Assembly (NCBI RefSeq): GCF_023156505.1
Contig: NZ_JALNMJ010000006.1
Location: 124,001 to 188,000, forward strand
From: Roseibium sediminicola
Lineage (GTDB): Bacteria; Pseudomonadota; Alphaproteobacteria; Rhizobiales; Stappiaceae
Length of the DNA stretch: 64,000 nt
Reading direction: 5' to 3'
The notes under the pieces were generated by a model. That model made no database searches. It was not told where the DNA came from and saw nothing but the letters and a program-made list of their open reading frames with translations. A program made the translations under genes and the position numbers. This document shows positions 34,159 to 43,128 of the stretch, piece by piece. Each line of letters starts with the position of its first letter. Position 1 is the first letter of the stretch.

Positions 34159-34956
34159 TCACCGGACCCAGCCCTCTGACGCCATGATTTCCTGGCCTTC
34201 TTCCGAAATCAGGAAGTTGACGAAGTCCCGGGCCTCCGGGCTGGCATTCGGGGCAACCGCCACGCTGATATCGCGCCAGATCTTGCGTTCCGGCTCGATT
34301 TCGACCAGCTCCAGGTCGTCCGGATGGGTCAAAGGCCAATTGGGCCAGGTGATCCAGGCATCGGCGTCCTTTTCCTTGAAGGCGCGGAAGCTGGCGCCGG
34401 AGCCAAGGGAGAAGTCGACAATGTTTTTACGGAAGGCCGCCACATCCTCAAGCTCCCCCAGCCTGCCGGCCACATCTTCCCAGGTGCCGGTGCCGGACGT
34501 GTTGTAGACGCCGGCGCCTTCGGTCACCACGATCCTGATATCCTCGCGTAGAAGATCGTCGAACCCCTTGATGTTCTTCGGATTACCTGTCTTTACCGCG
34601 ATCACGGCGGGGCGCAGGTAGATCGGCTCGACCAAATCGGAGGAAAAGGTCTTGTAGGTCTGAAGGAAGGCCGTCATGGATTGCTCGGACGTACCCCAAA
34701 TGATGTCGGCATCCGCCTGGGCATCCCGCGACCAGCGGCTTTCGGGACCGGCGACGATCTCTACCTCGGTGCCGGTGCGTTCCTGCCAGACATCCGCAAC
34801 CTTCTGAAAGGCCGTGTGTGGCCCGCCGGCGCCATAGAGCTTGACGATACCGTCGAGCGGCTGGTGTTTGATGGATGGGTCATAGAGATCGCCCGCGAAG
34901 GCCAGCCCGGGGGTCAGAAGCAGGGTGCTCAGTGCAATAACTTTCGCGACTTTCAT
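34159..34956 (-). CDS. Orphan periplasmic binding protein, AcfC-like
   Basis: A 265-residue protein with a signal peptide (MKVAKVIALSTLLLTPGLAF, cut near AFA-GD). The mature part matches the accessory-colonisation-factor AcfC group of type II periplasmic binding proteins: KLYGAGGPHTAFQKVADVW, VEIVAGPESRWSRDAQADAD, EPIYLRPAVIAVKTGNPKNI and a late DAWITWPNWPLTHPDD. Members resemble molybdate/sulfate-type binding proteins. No permease or ATPase gene is adjacent, so it may work with a distant transporter or as a sensor. It has its own leader, and the CTAG repeats lie downstream. Confidence 0.85.
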   Translation of the reverse strand: MKVAKVIALSTLLLTPGLAFAGDLYDPSIKHQPLDGIVKLYGAGGPHTAFQKVADVWQERTGTEVEIVAGPESRWSRDAQADADIIWGTSEQSMTAFLQTYKTFSSDLVEPIYLRPAVIAVKTGNPKNIKGFDDLLREDIRIVVTEGAGVYNTSGTGTWEDVAGRLGELEDVAAFRKNIVDFSLGSGASFRAFKEKDADAWITWPNWPLTHPDDLELVEIEPERKIWRDISVAVAPNASPEARDFVNFLISEEGQEIMASEGWVR

Positions 34957-35322
34957 TGTCTGTCTCTTTTCGTTTTACAAGGTCGTTTGATCGTGGCGCC
35001 TCGCTTTCTTCGGCGATGGCGCGGGCAAAATGAGTTGCGAATTGAGGTCAGATTGGGGCTGCCGGATGACGCATATTTAATCTGACGCCAAGATGCCGGT
35101 AAGGTCTTTTAAGTAGTAGGAATTACTTTTGATTTTGCGCTTGAGGTGCTCGATTTTCGGTATCAATTCGATGTCACGCGAACGTGTCGCGGCGACGGTC
35201 TGGACAGGGTTTCGGTGTCGTGGGTGCATCGTTGCCGACGGCAGAACCGACCATGATCAAACATTGACAGCCTTTAAAAAACTATATAACTAGAAATATA
35301 GTTATATCGTGTGAGGCACGGA
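34957..35322. other. Divergent promoter region between the AcfC-like and ArsR genes
   Basis: 366 bases without a credible gene; AT-rich from about 35080 to 35140 and 35260 to 35310. The second part contains the ArsR operator at 35284-35307. Nothing else was identified. Confidence 0.45.
35284..35307. promoter_or_regulatory. Operator of the second ArsR protein
   Basis: ATATAACTA-GAAATA-TAGTTATAT, perfect 9-base arms, 15 bases before the arsR start. Confidence 0.8.
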
Positions 35323-35667
35323 ATGGATCTGGAAATTGCGGCGCAAGGTTTTGCAGCGCTTGGCTCGGAGGCCCGGCTGCAGGTGGTGCTGACCCTGGTG
35401 AAGGCGGGGCAGGGCGGTCTGACGGTGGGAGACATCCAGTCGCGCACCGGCATGGCCGCCTCAACCCTGGCGCATCATCTGAAATTTCTCGCCTCCGCAG
35501 GCCTTGTCATCCAGGAAAAGGACGGCCGTTCGGTGTTCAACCGGGCCGCCTTCGATCATCTGGAGAGCCTCGCCGGCTACATCCTGAAAGAATGCTGCGC
35601 CGACGAGGCCGTTTGTGCGCCAACGTCAACGAAGACCCTTTCCGAGAAAGAGCTTTCCCATGACTGA
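35323..35667 (+). CDS. ArsR/SmtB-family repressor (second copy)
   Basis: A 114-residue winged-helix repressor. The DNA-binding part is LTVGDIQSRTGMAASTLAHH with LKFLASAGLVIQEKDGRSVF as wing. The tail KECCADEAVCAP has a CC pair plus one Cys, as expected for a thiophilic ligand such as trivalent arsenic. A perfect inverted repeat lies directly upstream, indicating autorepression. ATG 35323 is preferred to a GTG four codons earlier. The stop overlaps the permease start by eight bases, so the two are coupled. Confidence 0.92.
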   Translation: MDLEIAAQGFAALGSEARLQVVLTLVKAGQGGLTVGDIQSRTGMAASTLAHHLKFLASAGLVIQEKDGRSVFNRAAFDHLESLAGYILKECCADEAVCAPTSTKTLSEKELSHD

Positions 35668-36766
35668 CACCGTGAACGATCTCAATCCATCGAGCGGTGG
35701 CAGCTGCTGCGCGCCGAAAACTGCCTGCTGTACAGCGCCAAAGCCGAAATGGTCCTGGCAAAACTTCCCGGGCAAGGACTATCTGTTCTCGACCTGGGCG
35801 ATTGTGGTGGGCGGACCGCTCCTGGTGCTGCTGCTCGATCCGGTGCAGTTCGTCGCTTTCGTCACCTTTGCCGTCAAGGCCTTCGGCGGCACGCTGCCCT
35901 ATATCGCCTTTGCCGTTGCGCTGATTGCCTGGCTGAAGGCGTCCGGCGCCGAGGCCTATGTGGGCAAGGCCTTCGAAGGACGTGAGACCCAGGCGATCGT
36001 GCTGGCGGCTCTGTTCGGCGGACTGGCGCCGTTCTGCTCCTGCGAGGTCATTCCGTTCATCGCCGGGCTGCTGGCGGTCGGGGCGCCGCTTTCGGCGATC
36101 ATGGCCTTCTGGCTGTCCTCGCCGTTGATCGATCCACCGACGCTTCTGATCACCGCCGGCGCGCTCGGTTGGCCCTTTGCCATCGGCAAGGCGGTGTTCG
36201 CCGTCGCGCTCGGCCTCTTCGGCGGCTTTCTGGTTTCGGTGCTGCTTCGCGGCGGTGCCTTTGCCAATCCGGTGAAAATGGGTGCGGCGACGGGGGGCTG
36301 CGGCTGCGGGGCGTCGCCCAAGACCGGCCGGCCGGTGTGGCGCTTCTGGCACGAGGACCAGCGCAAGCAGAAATTCGGCGCGGAGCTGAAGGCCAACGCG
36401 TTTTTTTTGATCAAGTGGCTGGCGCTTGCCTATGTGCTGGAAGCCGCGCTGGTGACCTATGTCCCCGCCAACCTGATCGCCACCGTTGTCGGCGGTGATG
36501 GTCTTGGCTCCATCGTGATTTCCGCCCTGGTCGGCATGCCTGCCTATCTGAACAGCTATGTGGCGCCGCCGCTGCTCGCCGGACTGATGGACCAGGGCAT
36601 GAGCGCGGGCGCGGCCATGGCCTTCATGATTGCCGGTGCCGTCAGCTCCATCCCGGCCATGGCCGCGGTCTGGTCACTGGTCAAGCCGCTGGTCTTTGCC
36701 ACCTATCTTGGCCTTGGGTTCGCGGGCGCCGTGCTGTCGGGCCTGATCTTCCAGCTGTTCGTGTGA
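35660..36766 (+). CDS. Permease of the ArsP/DUF318 family
   Basis: A 368-residue membrane protein with about eight helices. The hallmark GLAPFCSCEVIPFIAGLLAV carries the CSCE motif of permeases that include ArsP, an exporter of trivalent organoarsenicals. Later SALVGMPAYLNSYVAPPLLA is also typical. A cytoplasmic N-terminus SGGSCCAPKTACC and a loop GGCGCGA add cysteines that could bind a thiophilic substrate. It is controlled by the coupled arsR and followed six bases later by a transglutaminase gene. Export of an arsenical or other soft-metal compound is the best guess. Confidence 0.88.
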   Translation: MTDTVNDLNPSSGGSCCAPKTACCTAPKPKWSWQNFPGKDYLFSTWAIVVGGPLLVLLLDPVQFVAFVTFAVKAFGGTLPYIAFAVALIAWLKASGAEAYVGKAFEGRETQAIVLAALFGGLAPFCSCEVIPFIAGLLAVGAPLSAIMAFWLSSPLIDPPTLLITAGALGWPFAIGKAVFAVALGLFGGFLVSVLLRGGAFANPVKMGAATGGCGCGASPKTGRPVWRFWHEDQRKQKFGAELKANAFFLIKWLALAYVLEAALVTYVPANLIATVVGGDGLGSIVISALVGMPAYLNSYVAPPLLAGLMDQGMSAGAAMAFMIAGAVSSIPAMAAVWSLVKPLVFATYLGLGFAGAVLSGLIFQLFV

Positions 36767-36771
36767 GGAAT

Positions 36772-37623
36772 ATGATGCGCACCAATGTGACCGTTTCCGT
36801 CGCGCCGCTTGAAGGCCGCACCGGCAAGCTGCTTGTGCCGGTCGGCCTGCCGACGCCGCATCAGTTGCCGGTCGGGTTCGAGGTCACGGGCGGTGACATC
36901 ACCCTGACCGGCGAGGAAACCACCGGCCAGTTTGCGGCCCTGGTGACGCCCGAACCGGGAGAGGACGTGGTTGTCCGCTACGCCTACCGGGACAAGGGCC
37001 CCGGCTATCCAGACGCGCTGTTCCACCCGCGGCGGAACCGCTTTACCAGCGCGGCGCAGGACCTGATGTTCGACGCGATCAACATTGCCGATGCGCAGGT
37101 GAACGGCCATGCGGCAATCCAGGCACTGGTCAACGCGGCAGCGGAAAAATTCCGCTATGCCCATCCGGAGGTGCGCTTCAACGACGGCTGCGAAGAGGTG
37201 CCTTATCTTGCCTGCGGCCTCACGGAAGGCTCCTGCGTCGACATCAACACCTACCTGATCGCGTCCCTGCGCGCTGCGGGTTACGAGGCGGGCTATGTCA
37301 CCGGCTACTTCTTCCCGGAAGAGAAAAACGGGTCTTGCGACGACATGCATTGCTGGGTCGTGACCCGCCATGACGGCGTGGTGCTGGAATGGGACATTGC
37401 GCACCACCTGAAAATGGGCACCAGGGACGTCTCAAGCGGGCTCAACCCGAAGCCCGGCGACCGGGTGGCGGTCGCCCATTCCATGGGACTGAGCTTTCCG
37501 GATCTCGGTATCTCCTGCGAGAAGCTGATCGGCGAACCGGCCTGGGTCGGCGTCGAAGGCCGACTTGAAAAGGCGGAGGTGACGATCCGGCGCGAGGTCG
37601 TTGGCAGGAAGGTGGCGGCATAA
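36772..37623 (+). CDS. Transglutaminase-like cysteine-protease-fold protein
   Basis: A 283-residue protein with an N-terminal beta-rich part (about 1-110) and a transglutaminase core. The triad is Cys155 in EGSCVDINTYL, a His in DDMHCWVVTR (about 193) and Asp in LEWDIAHH (about 208). The layout resembles bacterial transglutaminase-like peptidases with an N-terminal extension. It begins just after the permease stop and has GAGG upstream, so it is the third gene of the arsR operon. No signal peptide is seen. What it cleaves or links is unknown. Confidence 0.87.
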   Translation: MMRTNVTVSVAPLEGRTGKLLVPVGLPTPHQLPVGFEVTGGDITLTGEETTGQFAALVTPEPGEDVVVRYAYRDKGPGYPDALFHPRRNRFTSAAQDLMFDAINIADAQVNGHAAIQALVNAAAEKFRYAHPEVRFNDGCEEVPYLACGLTEGSCVDINTYLIASLRAAGYEAGYVTGYFFPEEKNGSCDDMHCWVVTRHDGVVLEWDIAHHLKMGTRDVSSGLNPKPGDRVAVAHSMGLSFPDLGISCEKLIGEPAWVGVEGRLEKAEVTIRREVVGRKVAA

Positions 37624-37756
37624 GCCCTGTTGCCGGGATCTCCCAAGTGTCCACGGCCCCCAGCGCATAGCCGGCATGTGTGGCGTCAGGCATCAACCGT
37701 CTTGCGCGGCCGTGCCATCCAGCTAGTCTGCCGGTTCACACCGCAGGACGATTCCC

Positions 37757-38854
37757 ATGACTGTTTTGATTGTTGGCGCAGGTATATCCGGCCTTTCCAC
37801 CGCCTGGGCCCTGACCAAGCGGGGCGTACCCGTCACGCTACTGGAGCAGGGACCTATCCCGAACCCGCTGTCCGCCTCCGGCGATCAGCATCGCATCATC
37901 CGCAGGGCCTATGGCGGCCAGGGCGGCTATCAGCGCCGCATCGGCGATGCCTATGATGCCTGGGACGCGATGTGGGCGGATCTTGGTCAAAAGCATCTGG
38001 CCGAAACCGGCTTCCTCCTGATGTCCCAGCAGGAAGGCGATGGCGGCGATGTCTACCGGGACGGCTTGATCGAGGGCGGCTATCCGTTCGAACAGCTGAC
38101 GCCCGAGGAAACGGCAGCCCGCTATCCCTTTGTCGATCCGGCCACCATCCGCTATGGCGCGGCCAGCACCGAAGGCGGCGTGCTGCTCTGCCAGAAGATC
38201 GCCATCGGCCTGAAGGAGTGGCTGATCAAGGCAGGCGCGGATGTGCGCGAGAACGCCAGGGTCACAGCGGTGGACAGCGCTGCCGGAACCGTGACCTTGG
38301 CCGACGGTTCCGAACTTTCCGCCGACCGTGTCATCGTCACCGCAGGCGCCTGGACGCTGGGGCTGTTCCCGAGGCTGGATGTCAGCCTGACCACCTACCG
38401 CACGGCCGTGGTCTATCTGACCCCGCCGGAAGACCTGCGCGAGGCCTGGGAGCGCGCACCGGCGATCCTCGATCCGGGCGGGCCGGTGGATGGTTATATC
38501 CTGCCGCCGGTGGCGGGAACCGGCCTCAAATTCGGTGCCGGCATTCACAAATATACCGCGGCACCGGATCAGGACCGCACGGCCAAAGCCGGTGAGGGCG
38601 AAACCTTGCGGGACTATTTCTCGCCGCCCTTCGCCAGGATCGGCGAATACCGGGTCGATGATGTCGTCACCTGCGCCTACACCTTCACCGCCGACGAGCA
38701 TTTCTTTGCAATGAGCGAAGACAAGGCCACCATCGTGTCGGCCTGTTCGGGACACGGCTACAAGTTCGGTGCCGTCGTCGGTCAGAAGCTGGCGGAAGGT
38801 ATCGTGACCGGGGACATGGAGGCGGCGCGCGTCTGGCTGGAAGCGCGGGACTGA
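37757..38854 (+). CDS. FAD-dependent oxidoreductase, DAO family
   Basis: A 365-residue flavoenzyme of the D-amino acid oxidase/sarcosine oxidase superfamily. The FAD motif is VLIVGAGISGLSTAWALTKR at the N-terminus, and the second GxG-type region ends SACSGHGYKFGAVVGQKLAE. The segment GDQHRIIRRAYGGQGGYQRR resembles monomeric sarcosine oxidase, which has His/Arg in this place. Its substrate is probably a secondary or N-methyl amino acid (inference). It is a single gene, with no subunits of the heteromeric oxidases nearby. Confidence 0.87.
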   Translation: MTVLIVGAGISGLSTAWALTKRGVPVTLLEQGPIPNPLSASGDQHRIIRRAYGGQGGYQRRIGDAYDAWDAMWADLGQKHLAETGFLLMSQQEGDGGDVYRDGLIEGGYPFEQLTPEETAARYPFVDPATIRYGAASTEGGVLLCQKIAIGLKEWLIKAGADVRENARVTAVDSAAGTVTLADGSELSADRVIVTAGAWTLGLFPRLDVSLTTYRTAVVYLTPPEDLREAWERAPAILDPGGPVDGYILPPVAGTGLKFGAGIHKYTAAPDQDRTAKAGEGETLRDYFSPPFARIGEYRVDDVVTCAYTFTADEHFFAMSEDKATIVSACSGHGYKFGAVVGQKLAEGIVTGDMEAARVWLEARD

Positions 38855-38911
38855 AGTGAACCTTGAGGGCTCCGATGGCTGCACGCCACCAGACCCTTTT
38901 TCAGTTGAGGT

Positions 38912-39412
38912 TCACGATCGGGTGGAAAACATCCGCATCAGGCCGCCATCCTTCAGGGCGAACTGGTGATAGAGCGCTCCGAGCACAAGCAGGGACACCA
39001 GCACGATGAACAGGGGTTCGGCCAGTTCGTGCAGCTCTTCTACCGTGTGGATGCCGCCGTACCAGGCAAGCAGCCCGGTTGCGGGAACAAGGATCATCGC
39101 CAGATAGAGCAGGCCATGAACCGCCTTGGCGGCGAGTTCCTGCATGGCGGAGCCGGGCAGCGGCGCAGGCACGCCATAGGCGACCCGGACAATCAGTCTG
39201 ATGACCGTCAATGCCAGAACGGCAATGCCGACCCAGATATGGGCATTGCCCATGAAGGAGACGCCGGCGTCGGGCGTGCCACCATTGCGCAGGGCGCGCT
39301 CAAGCGCGTCCATGCCTTCGCCGAAGACGATCTGAAACAGGACAAGAGCCGCGATGATCCAGTGCAGGATAATGTGGATCGGGCTGTAGGCAACTGGCTG
39401 GGTCCGGGACAT
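38912..39412 (-). CDS. Cytochrome b561-type membrane protein
   Basis: A 166-residue four-helix membrane protein. Conserved haem-ligand histidines fall in SPIHIILHWIIAALVLFQI (helix 1), MGNAHIWVGIAVLALTVIRL (helix 2), ALKAVHGLLY-like AAKAVHGLLYLAMILVPATG (helix 3) and LGALYHQFALKDGGLMRMF (helix 4). This is the bacterial b561 family, which moves electrons across or along the inner membrane, often for quinones or superoxide. ATG 39412 gives MSRTQPVAYSPIHI, which fits the family N-terminus; the longer frame is leader. No partner gene is evident. Confidence 0.9.
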   Translation of the reverse strand: MSRTQPVAYSPIHIILHWIIAALVLFQIVFGEGMDALERALRNGGTPDAGVSFMGNAHIWVGIAVLALTVIRLIVRVAYGVPAPLPGSAMQELAAKAVHGLLYLAMILVPATGLLAWYGGIHTVEELHELAEPLFIVLVSLLVLGALYHQFALKDGGLMRMFSTRS

Positions 39413-39666
39413 GGGGGTGTGTCGCTCCTGGCTGGCTGAGAGATGCTTCGGAATCCTGCCATGTTCGGACGCCGGCAGGGATCCGGTATTTGTACTATTT
39501 GGTAACAGTCTGTACCGGCCGGCCCAGTTTTCGAGAATGGGGACGGGTGCCAACAGGCGGACACCGGGGGCAAGCTGAAGCAAACCGGCATTGACCGCAC
39601 TCACCCGCCGTGCTCGAACCCAGAACGGGCCCACACAGTCTCAGGCAAAGAGGAATGACCCGCGCC

Positions 39667-40254
39667 ATGCCGATCGACATCAGACGCCTGACAGGCGAGG
39701 ATCTGAAAGCCGCACTCGATGATCTTGCCGGCCTCAGGATCTCGGTCTTCCGGGCCTGGCCCTACCTTTACGAGGGCACGCGCGCCTATGAGGCGAAATA
39801 TCTGCAACGCTATGCGGAGACGGAGGGTGCGGTGATCGTCGGTGCCTATGACGGCGTCAGGCTGGTGGGGGCGGCAACGGGCGAACCGCTCGGCGACGAG
39901 CTGGAGGATTTCCGCGCACCGCTGGAGGCGCGCGGCCTTGATGTCGAGAACATCTTCTATCTGGCCGAGTCGGTGCTCGATCCGGCCTATCGCGGTCAGG
40001 GCATCGGCCATCGTTTCTTTGACGAGCGCGAGGCCCATGCCCGCGCGCTCGGTTTCAAGGAGGCGGTCTTTTGCGCGGTGATCCGGCCGGACGATCACCC
40101 TTTGAAGCCGGCGGAGTATGCCCCTCTCGATCCGTTCTGGCGCAAGCGGGGGTATGAAAAACTTCAGGATACGGTGGTACGGTTCCCGTGGCTGGATGTT
40201 GGCGACACGGCGGAAACCGAAAAGCCGATGCAGGTGTGGTACCGGAAATTATGA
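39667..40254 (+). CDS. GNAT-family N-acetyltransferase
   Basis: A 195-residue acetyltransferase-fold protein. The acetyl-CoA motif is LDPAYRGQGIGHRFFDEREA (about residues 118-137, Q/RxxGxG/A), preceded by the strand VENIFYLAESV. The longer form from ATG 39655 is possible; AGGA lies directly before it, so the exact start is unsure. The stop overlaps the next gene's ATG as ATGA, coupling it to a periplasmic binding protein. The acceptor is unknown. Confidence 0.87.
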   Translation: MPIDIRRLTGEDLKAALDDLAGLRISVFRAWPYLYEGTRAYEAKYLQRYAETEGAVIVGAYDGVRLVGAATGEPLGDELEDFRAPLEARGLDVENIFYLAESVLDPAYRGQGIGHRFFDEREAHARALGFKEAVFCAVIRPDDHPLKPAEYAPLDPFWRKRGYEKLQDTVVRFPWLDVGDTAETEKPMQVWYRKL

Positions 40255-41117
40255 CCCGCTTTCCAGGAAACTTCGCGCGTATCGTCAGCGCCTATGCGAC
40301 GCTGAAGGCCGCGGCGCTGGCGGCGGCACTTTTTGTGTCCTGCCTTGCCGGGGCTCCGGCAGGTGCCGGGGATATCCGGTTCCTGACGCTTGAAGAGCCG
40401 CCGACCAACTATCTGGAAGACGGCAAGATCGTCGGAACGACCGTCGACCTTGTCCGAGAAATGGCGCGCCTACTCGGCGAAATACCAGAGATCGATTTCC
40501 TGCCCCCGGCCCGTGCCTTCCTGTTGGCACAGAGCACGCCCGACCGGATGCTGTTCACCGCAGCTTTTACGCCGGAACGCGAGGCGCTCGGCTACCGGGC
40601 GATCGGACCCGTGATCAGCCGACGGCACCTGCTTTATGCCCGAAAGGGCAGCAATCTGAAGATCACGGACGTTGAGGACCTTGTGGCGCAGGGGCTGACA
40701 ATTTCCGGCATGGACGCCGACTGGCGCACGGCCTTCTTGAAGGATGCGGGCGCCGTCGTCGAAACGACACCTGAACACCTGCTCAATCTGAAAAAGCTGG
40801 TGGCGGAACGCACCGATCTCTGGATTTCCTCGGACATCGAGGCACCGGCCATTCTGGCGGAAGCGGGCGTCGATCCGTCGGCCGTTGAAGTCGCCTATGT
40901 GCTGCGAACAGCGCCCAGCTACATTCTGGTGTCGAAGGGAACCGAGCCAGACCGGGTCGCACGCTGGCGCGGGGCCTTCGAGGCCCTTTCCACCGACGCG
41001 GATTTCCTGGAGCGCATGACCGCGAAATGGAGCGGAAAACTGGACATGGAGCTCGGCTTTGCGCCGGCCAAGGGTTTTTTTGTCAAGGCCGCTGCGCGTG
41101 ATGATACGCGGTCCTGA
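40251..41117 (+). CDS. Periplasmic amino-acid-type binding protein (SBP_bac_3), orphan 1
   Basis: A 288-residue protein with a signal peptide ending near APAGAGD. The mature part has the SBP_bac_3 pattern: FLTLEEPPTNYLEDGKIVGT, DFLPPARAFLLAQSTPDRML and YVLRTAPSYILVSKGTEPDR. It lacks the strong arginine/aspartate amino-acid site, so the ligand is unclear. It starts inside the GNAT stop codon. No permease or ATPase gene lies nearby. Two more binding proteins of the same class follow within 2 kb. Confidence 0.87.
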   Translation: MTRFPGNFARIVSAYATLKAAALAAALFVSCLAGAPAGAGDIRFLTLEEPPTNYLEDGKIVGTTVDLVREMARLLGEIPEIDFLPPARAFLLAQSTPDRMLFTAAFTPEREALGYRAIGPVISRRHLLYARKGSNLKITDVEDLVAQGLTISGMDADWRTAFLKDAGAVVETTPEHLLNLKKLVAERTDLWISSDIEAPAILAEAGVDPSAVEVAYVLRTAPSYILVSKGTEPDRVARWRGAFEALSTDADFLERMTAKWSGKLDMELGFAPAKGFFVKAAARDDTRS

Positions 41118-41319
41118 CTTGAGCTCGTCTTGTCTTTTCTGATTTTAGTATTCGCAAAGTAATTAATTGAAATTTTTGCCATGTAAATTGTGCTCATGCG
41201 ATTTTATTGTTTCGATTTAAGGGTGTGATCATCGTTCCTGGCTAAGATCTCGCGCAGTTCGTGCCGGTCAAAAGAGATCTGCGCGCTGGTTCTGTTTGAA
41301 GAGGACGAGGAGCGTGTTC

Positions 41320-42087
41320 ATGTTCGGGAAATCCTATCTCGTTGGCGGTGTCGGCCTTTGCCTGATGGCGGGCGGCTCTTTCGCCCAGGCGGCGGAGTGT
41401 CCCCGCGGCGGAACGCTGATTGCCGGTGCAAGCGACTACAGGCCCTACCAGAAGGTTGAGGGCAAGGAGGTTACCGGCATGGATTTCGAAGTGCTGGAAG
41501 CGGTGCTCGGCAAGCTCGGCTGTTCGCTCGAGGTGCAGGCGCTGCCCTGGGCACGTCATCTGAAAGGTGTTCAGGACGGCACGGTCGACATTGCCTCGCC
41601 GGTCTCCAAGAACGAGGAACGGGAAGCGTTTGCAACCTTCAGCAGCCCCTATGTCGATGCCCAGGAAGTGCTGTTTGTCGCGCAGGGCAAGGAAAACGGC
41701 TTCGATAATCTCGCGGATTTCTTCGAAAACGGTGGCAAGCTCGGCACCATCCGCGAATATGCCTATGGCGGCGATTTCGCGAGCCTGAAGGAACAATATG
41801 GCGGCCAGATCGAGGAGACGGACAGCCTGGAGTCCAACCTGAAGAAACTGGCGGCAGGCCGGGTCGACGCGACCCTTGGCGAAGTCTTCGTGGTTTCCGA
41901 GGAAATCAAGCGGCTTGGTCTCAGCGACAAGGTGGTCGCCTCGCAAACCGTGATTTCGTCCGATCCCTCCTATTACATGTTCTCCAAGGCCAGCGTGCCG
42001 GCGGACTTTGTCGCCGCCTTCAGTACCGAAATGCAGAATATGAAGGACAGCGGCGAATTCGACGGCATCACCGGCAAATACCGCTGA
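41320..42087 (+). CDS. Periplasmic amino-acid-type binding protein (SBP_bac_3), orphan 2
   Basis: A 255-residue secreted protein. The signal peptide is MFGKSYLVGGVGLCLMAGGS, cut near FAQAAE. The SBP_bac_3 body includes ASDYRPYQKVEGKEVTGMDF, DGTVDIASPVSKNEEREAFA and GKLGTIREYAYGGDFASLKE. ATG 41320 has GGAG seven bases upstream and is preferred to the TTG at 41296. It is preceded by a 200-base AT-rich gap, so it has its own promoter. Confidence 0.88.
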   Translation: MFGKSYLVGGVGLCLMAGGSFAQAAECPRGGTLIAGASDYRPYQKVEGKEVTGMDFEVLEAVLGKLGCSLEVQALPWARHLKGVQDGTVDIASPVSKNEEREAFATFSSPYVDAQEVLFVAQGKENGFDNLADFFENGGKLGTIREYAYGGDFASLKEQYGGQIEETDSLESNLKKLAAGRVDATLGEVFVVSEEIKRLGLSDKVVASQTVISSDPSYYMFSKASVPADFVAAFSTEMQNMKDSGEFDGITGKYR

Positions 42088-42251
42088 GGCGGAAGCAGAA
42101 GGTGCGCCTCCATACAGGCGTGCCTGCCCGTTTTAGGAAAACGTCAATCCGTTCGCTTCACTGTGTTGTGCAGGTAGGGACAATGGTGTTCTCTGGGCAG
42201 TCGTCCCTTCCATACCAACAATGAAGGACAAGGCAGAGCGGATTGGTCCCG

Positions 42252-43127
42252 ATGGCCCTCGAATTGTGCTGGACTTTGGTTAATAGCCGCGTGCGATGTG
42301 CCGGCCGGTTTGGGGCTGCTGCCGCCCTGTGCCTGGCCCTGCTTGTAATCGTTGCTTCGACCCAGTCGCTTCGGGCACAGGAGCTGCGCCTGATCACCTC
42401 TCCCTGGCCGCCCTCCAACTATCTCGACGAAGCCGGACGTCCGACTGGTCTTAGCGTTGCGGTCGTCGAGGCGCTGAAGACCCGGCTCGATGTGACGGCG
42501 CCGATTGAGGTCATTCCCTGGGCGCGGGGCTACCTCACGGCACAGACGAAGCCAAATGTGATCCTGTTCACCGCCGGGCGCACAAAGGAGCGGCTCGACA
42601 TGGGATTTGAGTTCATCGGGCCCATCGTCATGTGGTCGCATGTTCTCCTTGCTCCGACCGGGAGCCCGTTGAAGGTGAAGGACCTCGATGCGGCCCGGGC
42701 ACAGAATCTCACGGTCGCGGGCGTACGCGGATCATGGCAGATAAATCTTGTGGCCGATGCCGGGATCAACGTGGTCGAAACGGAAGACCATGAAACGGCA
42801 GCGCGCATGCTGCTCGCGGGCCGGGTCGATCTCTGGATCACCTCGCGCCTGCAGGCCTCCGCCGTGCTGCAGGGACTTGGCAACCGCGGGGACGCCGTCA
42901 CACCGGTCTACACCGTGCGGAAGTCGCCCTCCTATCTGATGGTCTCGAAAGGCACGGATCCGGCGATCCTGAAGGCTTGGCGCGAGGCTTACGCCGAACT
43001 GCTGCTGACAGATTTCTGCGACAAGACCGCTGAAGACTGGAGCGCGAAGCTGGGACTTCCGATCAGCTTCCGCAAAGAGGAAGGGTTTGTCGCCGACACG
43101 CTTGATCTCGGCGACACGGGATCCTGA
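42252..43127 (+). CDS. Periplasmic amino-acid-type binding protein (SBP_bac_3), orphan 3
   Basis: A 291-residue protein with a signal peptide whose hydrophobic core is AAALCLALLVIVASTQSL, cut near LRAQE. The body reads LRLITSPWPPSNYLDEAGRP, VEALKTRLDVTAPIEVIPWARG and VYTVRKSPSYLMVSKGTDPA, closely paralleling orphan 1, so the two are probably paralogues. The start is uncertain: ATG 42252 or a TTG nine bases earlier. A MITE-like element begins within the stop codon's neighbourhood and duplicates the bases CTGAG that contain it. Confidence 0.85.
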   Translation: MALELCWTLVNSRVRCAGRFGAAAALCLALLVIVASTQSLRAQELRLITSPWPPSNYLDEAGRPTGLSVAVVEALKTRLDVTAPIEVIPWARGYLTAQTKPNVILFTAGRTKERLDMGFEFIGPIVMWSHVLLAPTGSPLKVKDLDAARAQNLTVAGVRGSWQINLVADAGINVVETEDHETAARMLLAGRVDLWITSRLQASAVLQGLGNRGDAVTPVYTVRKSPSYLMVSKGTDPAILKAWREAYAELLLTDFCDKTAEDWSAKLGLPISFRKEEGFVADTLDLGDTGS

Positions 43128-43128
43128 G

